64,000 nt of DNA, taken from assembly GCF_000235505.1 (NCBI RefSeq), contig NZ_JH379027.1:1566203-1630202 (forward strand), given 5' to 3'. Both the position numbers and the translations under genes were made by a program. This document shows, piece by piece, positions 35,781-44,765 of this stretch; within the stretch, counting starts at the first letter, position 1, and each line of letters begins with the position of its first letter. The notes under the pieces were generated by a model. That model made no database searches. It was not told the DNA's origin and saw nothing but the letters and a program-made list of their open reading frames with translations. This DNA is from Hungatella hathewayi WAL-18680 (lineage in GTDB: Bacteria > Bacillota > Clostridia > Lachnospirales > Lachnospiraceae).

Positions 35781-37037
35781 ATGGATACATTATCAAGGAA
35801 TTGGAAAAAGAATTTTTTTACCATTTGGACAGGACAGGCGTTGTCGCAGTTTTCAAGTTCTGTCCTTCAGTTTGCGATTGTATGGTATTTGACGGATAAA
35901 ACGGGGTCCGCTATGGTGTTGACGGTGGCCATGATGATGGGGTTTTTGCCGCAGGGGATTTTGGGGCCGTTTATCGGGGTGTTTATCGATAGGTATAACA
36001 GAAAACGAATTATGATTGTCTCGGATTTATTTATTTCCGCGGCCAGTTTTGCCATGGTAGTGGCGGGATGGATGGGCGGTTTGACAACGGAACTGATTCT
36101 TGTGGTTTTGCTGCTGCGCTCCGTTGGTTCGGCCTTTCATACGCCATGTCTGCAGGCGGTCACACCTCAGATTGTCCCGTCGGACCAGCTGACCAGATGC
36201 GCCGGGTATTCGCAGGCGTTGGAGTCGGTATCCCAGATTTTAAGCCCGGTTGTGGCGGCGGTGCTTTACAGCTCCTGGAGTTTAAGCGGGATTATTTCCC
36301 TGGATGTGATAGGGGCGCTGATTGCGGTATTGACACTGGGAATTACGGAAATACCACAATTGATGCGGAAGGATAATGGCGAAAAAATACGGGTTTTGCG
36401 GGAGGCGAAGGAAGGGTTTCTGATTCTTAAGACGAAAAAAGGGATGCTGGGTCTGGTACTGATTGGCAGCATTTATACCCTGGCGTTAATGCCGACCAGT
36501 GCATTGTTTCCTCTGATGACAATGTCTTACTTTCATGGTACCAGTACCCATGCCAGTATGGTTGAGGTGGTATTTTCCGTGGGCCTTCTGTTTGGTTCCC
36601 TTATTTTGTCAAAGTGGGGAGGAACAAAAAACAGGATTTATACGATTGTTCTATCATTTCTGTTGATGAGTTTCAGTTTATTGATTTCAGGGCTCCTGCC
36701 GCCGGGGGGATTTTATGCATTTATCCTCTGTTCCTGGCTGATGGGAGTTTCCGGTCCGTTCTATTGGGGAATGTACACGCCGCTGCTGCAGAGCAACTTT
36801 GACGCGGAGTATCTGGGACGGGTTCTGTCCTTGTCCAGCAGTATCCGGCTGCTCAGCGGGCCGGTTGGGCTGGTGATATCCGGCGCCTTTGCGGAAAACT
36901 ATGGGGTGGAAAAATGGTTTCTGATTGCCAGCGCGCTGGTGCTGTCCGCGTCCATTTTATGCATTGCGGTTCCGGCGGTGCGTACCTGTGATGATACCGA
37001 AGCACGAAATAATGCGCACCCACCTGTCAAATTTTAA
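35781..37037 (+). CDS. MFS transporter (MefA-like efflux family)
   Basis: A 418-residue, 12-helix major facilitator protein. It has the N-terminal FTIWTGQALSQFSSSVLQFA pattern (in pieces) and the loop GVFIDRYNRKRIMI with the MFS signature, typical of the MFS_3 group that includes macrolide exporters. It begins 15 bp after the AraC gene and is probably cotranscribed with it. Substrate unknown. It may export a product or toxic analogue of the dehydratase pathway. Confidence 0.88.
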   Translation: MDTLSRNWKKNFFTIWTGQALSQFSSSVLQFAIVWYLTDKTGSAMVLTVAMMMGFLPQGILGPFIGVFIDRYNRKRIMIVSDLFISAASFAMVVAGWMGGLTTELILVVLLLRSVGSAFHTPCLQAVTPQIVPSDQLTRCAGYSQALESVSQILSPVVAAVLYSSWSLSGIISLDVIGALIAVLTLGITEIPQLMRKDNGEKIRVLREAKEGFLILKTKKGMLGLVLIGSIYTLALMPTSALFPLMTMSYFHGTSTHASMVEVVFSVGLLFGSLILSKWGGTKNRIYTIVLSFLLMSFSLLISGLLPPGGFYAFILCSWLMGVSGPFYWGMYTPLLQSNFDAEYLGRVLSLSSSIRLLSGPVGLVISGAFAENYGVEKWFLIASALVLSASILCIAVPAVRTCDDTEARNNAHPPVKF

Positions 37038-37143
37038 ATTACTGGATAAGCTGACAGTAATCCTCCATAGTAGAAATCTCATAAAAACAGATACTAAGAA
37101 TGCTACCTGTTGATAGATTCTTTTTGAGCAAAGGAGTGTTTTT

Positions 37144-37353
37144 ATGAGTGAATGTACTTGCGCTTCAGAGAAACATCATTGTGATTGTGCGCCGGCTCCA
37201 GGGCCGGGGCTGCAGCTTGCGATTGCTACGGTTCCCATGCAGCCGTGGATGACGCCCTATGAGCCGGCCAAGGCGCTGAAGCAGGGGACCATATTTCCCT
37301 GTCTGGACCTTCCATTCTTTATAACAGGAGGTGGAAGCGATGCGAGAGCGTAG
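37144..37353 (+). CDS. cotJA: Spore coat-associated protein CotJA
   Basis: A 69-residue small protein with a cysteine-rich N-terminus (CTCASEKHHCDCAP) and the CotJA core LAIATVPMQPW followed by YEPAKALKQGTIFPCLDLPF. It is the first gene of cotJABC, whose products assemble into the spore coat. It overlaps the cotJB start. Confidence 0.92.
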   Translation: MSECTCASEKHHCDCAPAPGPGLQLAIATVPMQPWMTPYEPAKALKQGTIFPCLDLPFFITGGGSDARA

Positions 37354-37615
37354 TCAGTGTCTGTTGGAAATTGATGAAATCAGTTTTACTTTAAATGATT
37401 TAAACCTCTATCTGGATACCCATCCGGAGGACCAGGAAGCGCTCTCGGCTTTTAACCAGGCTTCCACGAAACGGAAACAGCTGATGGAAGCGTTTGCCAA
37501 GGAATTTGACCCGCTTACCATAAACTGCATCACACCGGAGATCAACCAGCAGAAATTTTCCTGGACTGCCGGTCCGTTGCCTTGGGATAACCAGATAAAA
37601 GGAGGTGCGCTCTAA
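37340..37615 (+). CDS. cotJB: Spore coat protein CotJB
   Basis: A 91-residue protein typical of CotJB (LLEIDEISFTLNDLNLYLDTHP, with PLPW near the end). Start 37340 lies 8 bp after AGGAGG. It overlaps cotJA and, by one base, cotJC. Confidence 0.92.
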   Translation: MRERSQCLLEIDEISFTLNDLNLYLDTHPEDQEALSAFNQASTKRKQLMEAFAKEFDPLTINCITPEINQQKFSWTAGPLPWDNQIKGGAL

Positions 37616-38226
37616 TGTGGACTTATGAAAAACGATTACAGTTTCCGGTGAATATCACCAAGACCTGTCCGAAGACGGCGTCTCTGATTATCAGCCAGTT
37701 TGGCGGCCCTGACGGAGAGCTGGCTGCCTCTATGAGATATCTTTCCCAGAGATACACCATGCCATGCAAGGAAGTGGGAGGACTTCTCACGGATATCGGT
37801 ACGGAGGAGCTGGGACATCTGGAGATTATCTGCGCCATGATTTACCAGCTGACGAAGAATCTGACACCGGAGCAGGCAAAGACCGCAGGATTCGACGCCT
37901 ACTATATTGACCATACCACGGCTCTGTGGCCGACGGCCGCGGCCGGTGTTCCCTTTAATGCCTGCGAATTCCAGTCCAAGGGAGATGCGATTACGGACCT
38001 CCACGAAGACCTGGCGGCCGAACAGAAAGCACGGACGACCTATGATAACCTGATTCGTATCATAGAGAACCCGGAGGTGCGAGAACCCTTAAAATTCCTC
38101 CGCGCCCGTGAGGTGGTGCATTTCCAGCGTTTTGGCGAGGCATTGGAGAAAATCAAATCGGGATTGGACGAGAAGAACTTTTATTATTACAATGCGGAGT
38201 TTGATAAGCAGTTTGTGAAGAAGTAA
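37615..38226 (+). CDS. cotJC: Spore coat protein CotJC, manganese catalase family
   Basis: A 203-residue dimanganese catalase-like ferritin-fold protein: EEPLD-type metal-binding glutamates and histidines are seen in IGTEELGHLEII and AREVVHFQRF, with the later EDLAAEQKARTTY. In spores it sits in the coat and may remove hydrogen peroxide. Start overlaps the cotJB stop (TAATG). Confidence 0.93.
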   Translation: MWTYEKRLQFPVNITKTCPKTASLIISQFGGPDGELAASMRYLSQRYTMPCKEVGGLLTDIGTEELGHLEIICAMIYQLTKNLTPEQAKTAGFDAYYIDHTTALWPTAAAGVPFNACEFQSKGDAITDLHEDLAAEQKARTTYDNLIRIIENPEVREPLKFLRAREVVHFQRFGEALEKIKSGLDEKNFYYYNAEFDKQFVKK

Positions 38227-38233
38227 CAAAATG

Positions 38234-38274
38234 AATCCCTCCGGTTTCAGAAATGAAGCCGGGGGGATTTTTTT
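38234..38274 (+). terminator. Terminator of cotJABC
   Basis: AATCCCTCCGGTTTCA pairs with TGAAGCCGGGGGGATT (one G-T pair), followed by a run of seven Ts. Confidence 0.9.
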
Positions 38275-38343
38275 GGTGGCAGGGAAGCAGATTGAATGAA
38301 ACTGTGGTATAATCTCGATAATAGTTATCATGGAGGTTATGGA

Positions 38344-39627
38344 ATGAATAGAAAGCGGTACCATCAAATCAATATATTGCTGCCGATGATTATAATTCTG
38401 GTATTGGTATGCGCTGTTGTGATAGCCGGGATTGTTTGGAAGAGAAGCGGGAAGCAGGAGTTACAGGGGGAAAAGGTGCTGACTCAGTCATCATTGGCGG
38501 ATGCCACGAAGGAAGCAGGGAACACAGGTGATGCAGCTGCCGCCGAATCAGCGGATACTGCAAAGGAAGTAAAAGAGGACCCGTCGGAACATACGGATGC
38601 CGGCGATACAACGTCGGTGGACGAGCGGGCACAGGCCATTCTGGACGACATGTCCTTAGAGGAGAAGGTGGGACAGCTGTTTATTGCGCGATGCCCGGAG
38701 GAACAGGCGGCGCAGAAGGCGGCGGAATATCACCTTGGCGGCTATATCTTATTTGCACGGGACTTTGAGGGGAAAACGCCGGAGGAGGTCAGCGTGGATA
38801 TTCAGTCGTACCAGTCAGCTGCCTCCATTCCCATGCTGATTGGTGTGGATGAGGAGGGAGGAACGGTGAACCGGGTCAGCCGGTATCCGGCATTCCGGGC
38901 GGAAAAGTTTGAGTCGCCGCAGAAGCTGTACCAGAATGGCGGCTTCGAGGCGGTTAAAAACGATACCATTGAGAAGAGCCAGCTGTTAAAATCCTTAGGC
39001 ATCAATGTAAACTTTGCGCCGGTCTGTGATGTCTCTGTCAATCCGGAGGATTTTATCTACGACAGAAGTTTTGGAAAAGCGGCCGGTGAGACGGCACAGT
39101 ATGTGGAGACGGTTGTGGGAGCCATGAAAGAGCAGGGAATGGGCTCCGTGCTGAAGCATTTCCCAGGTTATGGAAATAACGTGGACACCCATACGGGCAT
39201 TGCCTATGACAACCGGCCCTATGAGACGTTCCTCACGTCCGATTTTCTCCCTTTCCAGGCGGGAATTGACAGCGGGGCGGAGATGGTGCTGGTTTCCCAT
39301 AACATCGTAAAGAGCATGGATGAGCAGTACCCGGCTTCCCTCTCGCCCCGTGTCCATGAAATCCTGCGTCAGGAGCTTGGATTTTCCGGTGTGATTGTGA
39401 CGGACGATTTGGTGATGGACGGAGTGCGGGAGTTCGCCGACGACGGGCAGGTAGCGGTTCTGGCGGTGCAGGCGGGCAATGATTTGCTGTGCTGCACGGA
39501 CTTCGAAACCCAGGTTCCCGCCGTGCTGGAGGCGGTAAAGCGGGGAGAGATTTCACAAGAGCGGCTGGACCAGTCGGTACTCCGCATTTTGAAAATGAAA
39601 ATTGCCATGAATTTGCCTTTACTTTGA
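38344..39627 (+). CDS. Beta-N-acetylhexosaminidase, GH3 (NagZ-like), membrane-anchored
   Basis: A 427-residue glycoside hydrolase family 3 protein that removes N-acetylglucosamine from cell-wall or glycan fragments. An N-terminal hydrophobic anchor (about 12-32) is followed by a charged, low-complexity linker (about 40-95). The catalytic domain has GVDEEGGTVNRV, KHFPGYGNNVDTHTG with the family Asp-His dyad, and the nucleophile segment VTDDLVMDG. The start at 38344 follows TGGAGGT. It is a stand-alone gene. It is likely an extracytoplasmic lipoprotein-like or signal-anchored enzyme. Confidence 0.92.
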   Translation: MNRKRYHQINILLPMIIILVLVCAVVIAGIVWKRSGKQELQGEKVLTQSSLADATKEAGNTGDAAAAESADTAKEVKEDPSEHTDAGDTTSVDERAQAILDDMSLEEKVGQLFIARCPEEQAAQKAAEYHLGGYILFARDFEGKTPEEVSVDIQSYQSAASIPMLIGVDEEGGTVNRVSRYPAFRAEKFESPQKLYQNGGFEAVKNDTIEKSQLLKSLGINVNFAPVCDVSVNPEDFIYDRSFGKAAGETAQYVETVVGAMKEQGMGSVLKHFPGYGNNVDTHTGIAYDNRPYETFLTSDFLPFQAGIDSGAEMVLVSHNIVKSMDEQYPASLSPRVHEILRQELGFSGVIVTDDLVMDGVREFADDGQVAVLAVQAGNDLLCCTDFETQVPAVLEAVKRGEISQERLDQSVLRILKMKIAMNLPLL

Positions 39628-39651
39628 CAAAAATAATGGATACAATATAAT
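39624..39651 (+). promoter_or_regulatory. Promoter of the DUF1847 gene
   Basis: TTGACA (39624-39629), a 16-bp spacer and TATAAT (39646-39651). The -35 overlaps the stop codon of the hexosaminidase. Confidence 0.75.
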
Positions 39652-39684
39652 TAGATAAAATGTAAATGATAAGAGGTGTAACCG

Positions 39685-40308
39685 ATGTATACATGTGCAA
39701 ACTGTAATGTGCTGGCCTGTGCCTCCAGGGACAGGGAGAAACTTCCGGCCAATTGCCCCATGCATCAGGAGGAACTGATGCAGGAAGCGCTGGAAACCTA
39801 CCAGGAACCGGACAATAGGGAATTCTACATAAAGGCGTCCTGCATCGAGGGCGAGGGCTATGGCCAGTGGCCAAGACTGCGGGAGACCGTGGAAGTGTGT
39901 AAGAAGATGGGCTATCACCGGATTGGCCTGGCGTTCTGCAAGGGGCTGCGAAAAGAGGCCAGAGTGGTGGCGGATTTGCTGCGGGAGCAGGGATTTGACG
40001 TGGTGTCGGTTATCTGCAAGACAGGTGGATTTGAAAAAGAACTGTCGGGAATTCCGAAGGAGGGAAAGATTCACCCGGAGCAGTTTGAGCCGATGTGCAA
40101 CCCGATTGCCCAGGCAAGGCTGCTGAATTCCCAGAAGACGGAGTTTAATATTGCCCTCGGTCTCTGCGTGGGACATGACTCCATGTTTTACAAATATTCG
40201 GAGGCCCTTGTGACCACGCTGGTGGCCAAGGACCGGGTGCTGGCCCACAATCCCTGTGGGGCTATCTACTGTGCGGACGGATATTTTAAACAGAAATTGA
40301 GAGGGTAG
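39685..40308 (+). CDS. DUF1847 metal-binding protein
   Basis: A 207-residue protein of the DUF1847 family. Conserved cysteines are seen at YTCANCNVLAC, NCPMH, EPMCNPI, GLCVGHDSMF and HNPCGAIYC, which suggests an Fe-S or other metal site. Its biochemical role is not known. It is followed after 7 bp by two GntR regulators and may share their transcript. Confidence 0.88.
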   Translation: MYTCANCNVLACASRDREKLPANCPMHQEELMQEALETYQEPDNREFYIKASCIEGEGYGQWPRLRETVEVCKKMGYHRIGLAFCKGLRKEARVVADLLREQGFDVVSVICKTGGFEKELSGIPKEGKIHPEQFEPMCNPIAQARLLNSQKTEFNIALGLCVGHDSMFYKYSEALVTTLVAKDRVLAHNPCGAIYCADGYFKQKLRG

Positions 40309-40315
40309 CGGGGAA

Positions 40316-40969
40316 ATGATGATGGAACAGCTTGGGATTAAGAAGATGCAGGGGAGCATCGTTGAGATGCTGAAGGACGAGATACTGTCCGGAAATATTC
40401 CCTGCCAGACGGAGATGACGCAGAATGAGCTTGCCTCCAGCCTGGGTGTATCCCGGATGCCGGTGCGGGAAGCGCTGATTATTCTGGAGTACCAGGGACT
40501 GATTGAGCGGCTTCCCAACAACCATGTCCGGGTGGCGGAGTTTTCGGCGGATTATTTTAAACGGCTGTTTTGTCTGTGCGGGAAGCTGGAGCTTGAGGAG
40601 ATGGCAAGACAGCAGGCAATGGAGCAGTCAGAGGTGCCACCGCCAGAAATGTCACTGCCCGGCGAGATGGAATTCCACCGGGAGTTGTACCGGAAGTCGG
40701 AGCACAGCTATATCAGGAAAACGCTTCAGACAATTACGGAAATCTATATTGCATTTGCGTTAAAATGCCGGGATTATGAGCCGGAACAGGGACGGAGGCT
40801 GCTGGGGCAGGTGATGGAGGTAATGGGCAATGGAGCGCATGAGAGGGCAGAGAAGGATTCAGGTGCAACGGCGAGTGGGAGCGCAGAAGTGAAGCAGCAG
40901 GCCGCCGCGCTCTTGAACCAATATTTCGATACACTGACAGAAGCAATTATGAGAGAGAGGGCGAGATAG
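40316..40969 (+). CDS. GntR family regulator (FadR subfamily), first of a pair
   Basis: A 217-residue regulator with an N-terminal winged HTH (TEMTQNELASSLGVSRMPVREAL split over about 24-46) and a helical effector domain. A polar stretch near the end (AEKDSGATASGSAEVKQQ) looks like a flexible insert. The exact start is unclear: ATG codons at 40316, 40319 and 40322 all follow a GGGG site, the last with best spacing. Its stop is directly next to the second GntR gene. It probably controls the downstream SLC13-dehydratase genes. Confidence 0.88.
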   Translation: MMMEQLGIKKMQGSIVEMLKDEILSGNIPCQTEMTQNELASSLGVSRMPVREALIILEYQGLIERLPNNHVRVAEFSADYFKRLFCLCGKLELEEMARQQAMEQSEVPPPEMSLPGEMEFHRELYRKSEHSYIRKTLQTITEIYIAFALKCRDYEPEQGRRLLGQVMEVMGNGAHERAEKDSGATASGSAEVKQQAAALLNQYFDTLTEAIMRERAR

Positions 40970-41614
40970 ATGCTTGGATTAAAACCAATTAAACTGCTAC
41001 CGGCGAGGGAGCAGGTGGCTTCCGCGCTCCGGAAAGCGATTATTTCCAGGCAGATAGCGGAGGGGGAAGTTTTGACGCTGGAGACGACGGCGCAGAATCT
41101 GGGGGTGTCAGTGACACCCGTTAGGGAGGCGTTTCAGATTCTGGCGAGAGACGGGCTGATTGACTTAAAACAGAACAAGGGAGCCGTGGTTCTCGGCATC
41201 AATGAGACTACCATCCGGGAACACTATCAGGTCCGGGCGGCGCTGGAGAGCGCGGCCTGCGCCATCTGCTGTGAGGAGATGGTATCCCTGGAGGCCATCG
41301 AGAACTGTCTGACTTCCGCCAGGGAAGCGCTGGAGGCCGATGATTCCAGCAGTTATTCCAATTTCAACCAGTCCTTTCATTATGAAATCTGGATGGCCGC
41401 CGGTAATGAGAAGTTGAAAAACATGCTGTCCGAGCTGTGGAATGGCCTGTCCATGGGCATCAAGACCACGGAGCATGAGTACGCCCGGAAATCCCAGGAG
41501 GAGCATGAGCGGATCTTCGAGGCGCTGAAGACCAGGGACGCGGACAAAGCCAGCAGTGAGATGCGCCGCCATATTCTTCGAAGCATGGAGGATGTGCTGA
41601 CCCGGTACCAATAG
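40970..41614 (+). CDS. GntR family regulator (FadR subfamily), second of a pair
   Basis: A 214-residue regulator with an N-terminal HTH (ETTAQNLGVSVTPVREAFQIL, about 32-52) and an FCD-type effector domain (NQSFHYEIWMAAGNEKL, EHERIFEALKTRDA with metal-binding histidines). Its ATG follows the stop of the previous gene without a gap. Its closest relation is to regulators of C4-acid or sugar-acid use, consistent with the following transporter and dehydratase. Confidence 0.9.
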   Translation: MLGLKPIKLLPAREQVASALRKAIISRQIAEGEVLTLETTAQNLGVSVTPVREAFQILARDGLIDLKQNKGAVVLGINETTIREHYQVRAALESAACAICCEEMVSLEAIENCLTSAREALEADDSSSYSNFNQSFHYEIWMAAGNEKLKNMLSELWNGLSMGIKTTEHEYARKSQEEHERIFEALKTRDADKASSEMRRHILRSMEDVLTRYQ

Positions 41615-41649
41615 TGAATGTGCACAAAAGAATAGGGTGATATTATTGT

Positions 41650-41694
41650 AAAATGCTGAATCTTTCAAATGGCTATTGACAGATTCGGCATTTT
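41650..41694 (+). terminator. Terminator of the GntR operon
   Basis: AAAATGCTGAATCT (41650-41663) pairs with AGATTCGGCATTTT (41681-41694) with one G-T pair. Confidence 0.8.
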
Positions 41695-41704
41695 ATTATA
41701 TTAT
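41676..41704 (+). promoter_or_regulatory. Promoter of the SLC13-fumarase/tartrate dehydratase operon
   Basis: TTGACA (41676-41681), an exact 17-bp spacer and TATTAT (41699-41704). The promoter overlaps the 3' half of the upstream terminator. Confidence 0.8.
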
Positions 41705-41790
41705 GCAGATAAGAAATGGATACATTATCAAATATCATATATCAAAGATAATAATAATCCATTCAAACTATATTTTATTAGGAGGGACGT

Positions 41791-43059
41791 ATGAATCCAT
41801 CAACCATCACTATTCTTTTTCTTCTGTTTGCAGTGGTCATGTTTGTCTGGGAGAAGATTCCGCTGGGAGTCACATCCATGATTGTCTGCATCGGACTGGT
41901 GGTCACAGGAGTGCTGGACATGAAGACTGCATTTGCAGGATTTATCGACAGCAATGTGATTCTGTTTGTGGCCATGTTTATTGTAGGCGGAGCATTTTTT
42001 GAAACCGGCATGGCGAATAAAATCGGAGGTGTTGTGACAAAATTTGCCAAGACGGAGCGGATGCTGATTGTCGCCATCATGGTTATCGTGGGAATGATGA
42101 GCGGTGTGCTTTCCAACACAGGAACAGCAGCCGTATTGATTCCGGTTGTGATCGGAATTGCCGCCAAGTCAGGCTATGCCAGATCGAGACTGCTGATGCC
42201 GCTGGTATTTGCGGCCGCCATGGGCGGGAATTTATCCCTGATCGGAGCGCCTGGGAACTTAATTGCACAGAGTGCGCTTCAGGAGATGGGGTTATCCTTC
42301 GGATTTTTTGAGTATGCCATTGTGGGGTTGCCGATTCTGGTGTGTGGAATTATTTTTTACGCGACGGTAGGATACAAATTGCTGCCCAGCCATAAGGTGG
42401 TTGACACGGATGGGGCGTTTGACGACACGAAGGATTTTTCCAATGTGCCAAAATGGAAGCAGACACTTTCCCTGGTGATTCTTCTGCTGACATTGCTGGC
42501 AATGATCTTTGAAGACAAAATCGGTATTAAATTGAGTATCTCCGGTTGTATCGGGGCGCTGGCGTTGATTTTAACGGGAGTTATTTCCGAGAAGGACGCT
42601 TTAAAATCCATTGATTTAAAGACGATCTTCCTGTTCGGAGGAACACTTTCTCTAGCTGCGGCCCTGTCATCCACAGGAGCAGGCGCTGAGATTGCAGAAA
42701 AAGTGATAACCGCTCTGGGGGCGGAGCCTTCGCCATACATATTGACGTTTGTAGTATTTATGCTGTGCTGTATATTGACCAACTTTATGTCCAACACGGC
42801 GACCACGGCCCTGATGGTTCCCATCTGTCTGTCCATCGCCCAGGGAATGGGGGCGGACCCGAGAGCGGTTCTGATGGCCTGCGTTATCGGCGGCTCCTGT
42901 GCCTATGCGACACCGATTGGCATGCCAGCCAATACGATGGTGGTCGGCGCAGGTGGATATAAGTTTATGGATTATGTGAAGGCGGGACTTCCGCTGATTG
43001 TGATTGCAACAGTGGTGAGTATGGTGATTCTTCCGATTGCATTTCCATTCTTCCCGTAG
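41791..43059 (+). CDS. SLC13/DASS family C4-dicarboxylate-type transporter
   Basis: A 422-residue membrane protein with about 12 helices. The two substrate-binding repeats are seen as SNTGTAAVLIPVVIG and MSNTATTALMVPICL, both with the SNT motif of the family. It is followed after 71 bp by a class I hydratase and preceded by two GntR regulators. Together these suggest uptake of L-tartrate, malate or fumarate, much like E. coli TtdT next to TtdAB. It has a TAGGAGGGA ribosome site. Confidence 0.88.
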   Translation: MNPSTITILFLLFAVVMFVWEKIPLGVTSMIVCIGLVVTGVLDMKTAFAGFIDSNVILFVAMFIVGGAFFETGMANKIGGVVTKFAKTERMLIVAIMVIVGMMSGVLSNTGTAAVLIPVVIGIAAKSGYARSRLLMPLVFAAAMGGNLSLIGAPGNLIAQSALQEMGLSFGFFEYAIVGLPILVCGIIFYATVGYKLLPSHKVVDTDGAFDDTKDFSNVPKWKQTLSLVILLLTLLAMIFEDKIGIKLSISGCIGALALILTGVISEKDALKSIDLKTIFLFGGTLSLAAALSSTGAGAEIAEKVITALGAEPSPYILTFVVFMLCCILTNFMSNTATTALMVPICLSIAQGMGADPRAVLMACVIGGSCAYATPIGMPANTMVVGAGGYKFMDYVKAGLPLIVIATVVSMVILPIAFPFFP

Positions 43060-43130
43060 GGATGGGAAATCATGTGAGGTCAGGAGAACATTGGATGAAA
43101 TGAGTAACACAATATAAAGGAGGGTTTATC

Positions 43131-44657
43131 ATGAACAAGAACGAACAGGTGGAGCAGCTTACCAGGTATATGGCCAATTTTGTGTCACATATTGGGAAAA
43201 TACTTCCGGATGACATTATTGCAAAGCTGGATGAGCTGGCTGCACAGGAGGACAGTCCGCTGTCCAAAACGATTTATGAAACTATGAAGTTAAACCAGAA
43301 GCTGGCGGCGGAGCTGAACCGTCCCTGCTGTCAGGACACCGGTGTGCTTCAGTTCTGGGTGAAGTGCGGGGCCGGGTTCCCATTGATTGGGGAGCTGGAA
43401 GCATTATTAAAGGAGGCGGTTATGATTTCCACCGTGGAGGCGCCGCTCCGCCACAACAGTGTGGAGACCTTCGACGAGTACAATACGGGTAAAAATGTGG
43501 GCAAGGGGACGCCGACGGTGTTCTGGGATATTGTGCCGGACAGCGAGGAATGTGAGATTTACGCCTATATGGCAGGGGGCGGATGTACGCTTCCCGGAAA
43601 GGCCATGGTGCTGATGCCTGGGGCCGGATATGAGGGCGTGACCAGATTTGTCATGGATGTGATGACCTCCTACGGGCTGAATGCCTGCCCGCCGCTGCTG
43701 GTCGGCGTGGGTGTGGCGACTTCCGTGGAGACGGCGGCGCTGTTGTCCAAGAAAGCCCTGATGCGTCCGCTGGGAAGCCACAATGAGAATGAGCGGGCGG
43801 CTTCCATGGAGAAACTGCTGGAGGACGGCATCAATTCCATCGGCCTGGGCCCGCAGGGCATGGGCGGGAAATATTCCGTTATGGGCGTACATATCGAAAA
43901 TACGGCGAGACATCCTTCCACCATCGGCGTGGCTGTGAACGTGGGCTGCTGGTCCCACCGCCGTGGGCATATCATTTTCGATAAGGATTTGAACTATACA
44001 ATTACAACACAGTTCGGGGGTGACGTTATAATGGTAGAGATGAAAAATGGAAAGAAAATTTTGACGACTCCGGTTTCGGCGGAGGATTTGGCGGATATTC
44101 ATGTTGGCGATATTATTTATCTCAATGGCAGTATGACCACATGCAGGGACGTGGCCCACAGAAGACTGGTGGAGGGACACCGGGAGCTGCCGGTAGATGT
44201 GAGGAACAACGCTATTTTCCATGCGGGGCCGATTATCCGCCCGTTGGAGAATGACAAGTTTGAGATGGTTTCCGTCGGTCCGACCACCAGCATGCGGATG
44301 GAGAAATTCGAGAAGGAGTTTGTGGAGCTGACCGGGGTGAGAGTGATCATCGGAAAAGGCGGCATGGGACCAAACACGGAGTATGCCTGCAAGAATTATA
44401 AGGCTATCCACTGTGTATTCCCTGCCGGAAATGCCGTCGTTGCCGCCACGGAGGTGGAGGAGATTGTGCAGGCGGAGTGGAGAGATTTGGGAATGCCGGA
44501 GACTCTGTGGAACTGCCGCGTGAAAGAGTTTGGACCGCTGATCGTGTCCATTGACACGGAGGGACGGAACCTGTTTGAGGAGAATAAGGTAGTCTTCAAT
44601 GAGAGGAAAGAGAAGGCGATTGAGGAGATTTGTAAGCAGGTAAGTTTTATAAAGTAA
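43131..44657 (+). CDS. Class I Fe-S fumarate hydratase / L(+)-tartrate dehydratase, alpha-beta fused
   Basis: A 508-residue oxygen-sensitive [4Fe-4S] hydro-lyase with the alpha part at the N-terminus ([36 protein letters not shown] giving three cluster cysteines) and the beta part at the C-terminus ([36 protein letters not shown]). Fumarase A-type proteins are fused like this, while TtdAB is split in E. coli; sequence alone does not settle fumarate versus tartrate. The neighbouring transporter favours a dedicated imported substrate. Products would be malate or oxaloacetate. Confidence 0.9.
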   Translation: MNKNEQVEQLTRYMANFVSHIGKILPDDIIAKLDELAAQEDSPLSKTIYETMKLNQKLAAELNRPCCQDTGVLQFWVKCGAGFPLIGELEALLKEAVMISTVEAPLRHNSVETFDEYNTGKNVGKGTPTVFWDIVPDSEECEIYAYMAGGGCTLPGKAMVLMPGAGYEGVTRFVMDVMTSYGLNACPPLLVGVGVATSVETAALLSKKALMRPLGSHNENERAASMEKLLEDGINSIGLGPQGMGGKYSVMGVHIENTARHPSTIGVAVNVGCWSHRRGHIIFDKDLNYTITTQFGGDVIMVEMKNGKKILTTPVSAEDLADIHVGDIIYLNGSMTTCRDVAHRRLVEGHRELPVDVRNNAIFHAGPIIRPLENDKFEMVSVGPTTSMRMEKFEKEFVELTGVRVIIGKGGMGPNTEYACKNYKAIHCVFPAGNAVVAATEVEEIVQAEWRDLGMPETLWNCRVKEFGPLIVSIDTEGRNLFEENKVVFNERKEKAIEEICKQVSFIK

Positions 44658-44682
44658 CTGAGTTTTGGAAGAATGAAATAGG

Positions 44683-44724
44683 AAAGCAGAGCCGAAGGTG
44701 GAATCGTTCGGTTCTGCTTTTTTT
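44683..44724 (+). terminator. Terminator of the hydratase operon
   Basis: AAAGCAGAGCCGAA pairs with TTCGGTTCTGCTTT (one G-T pair), followed by a long T run. Confidence 0.9.
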
Positions 44725-44765
44725 GTAAATGCAGTCTGGCTGGTCGGCAGAAGTGAAGCGCAGCG

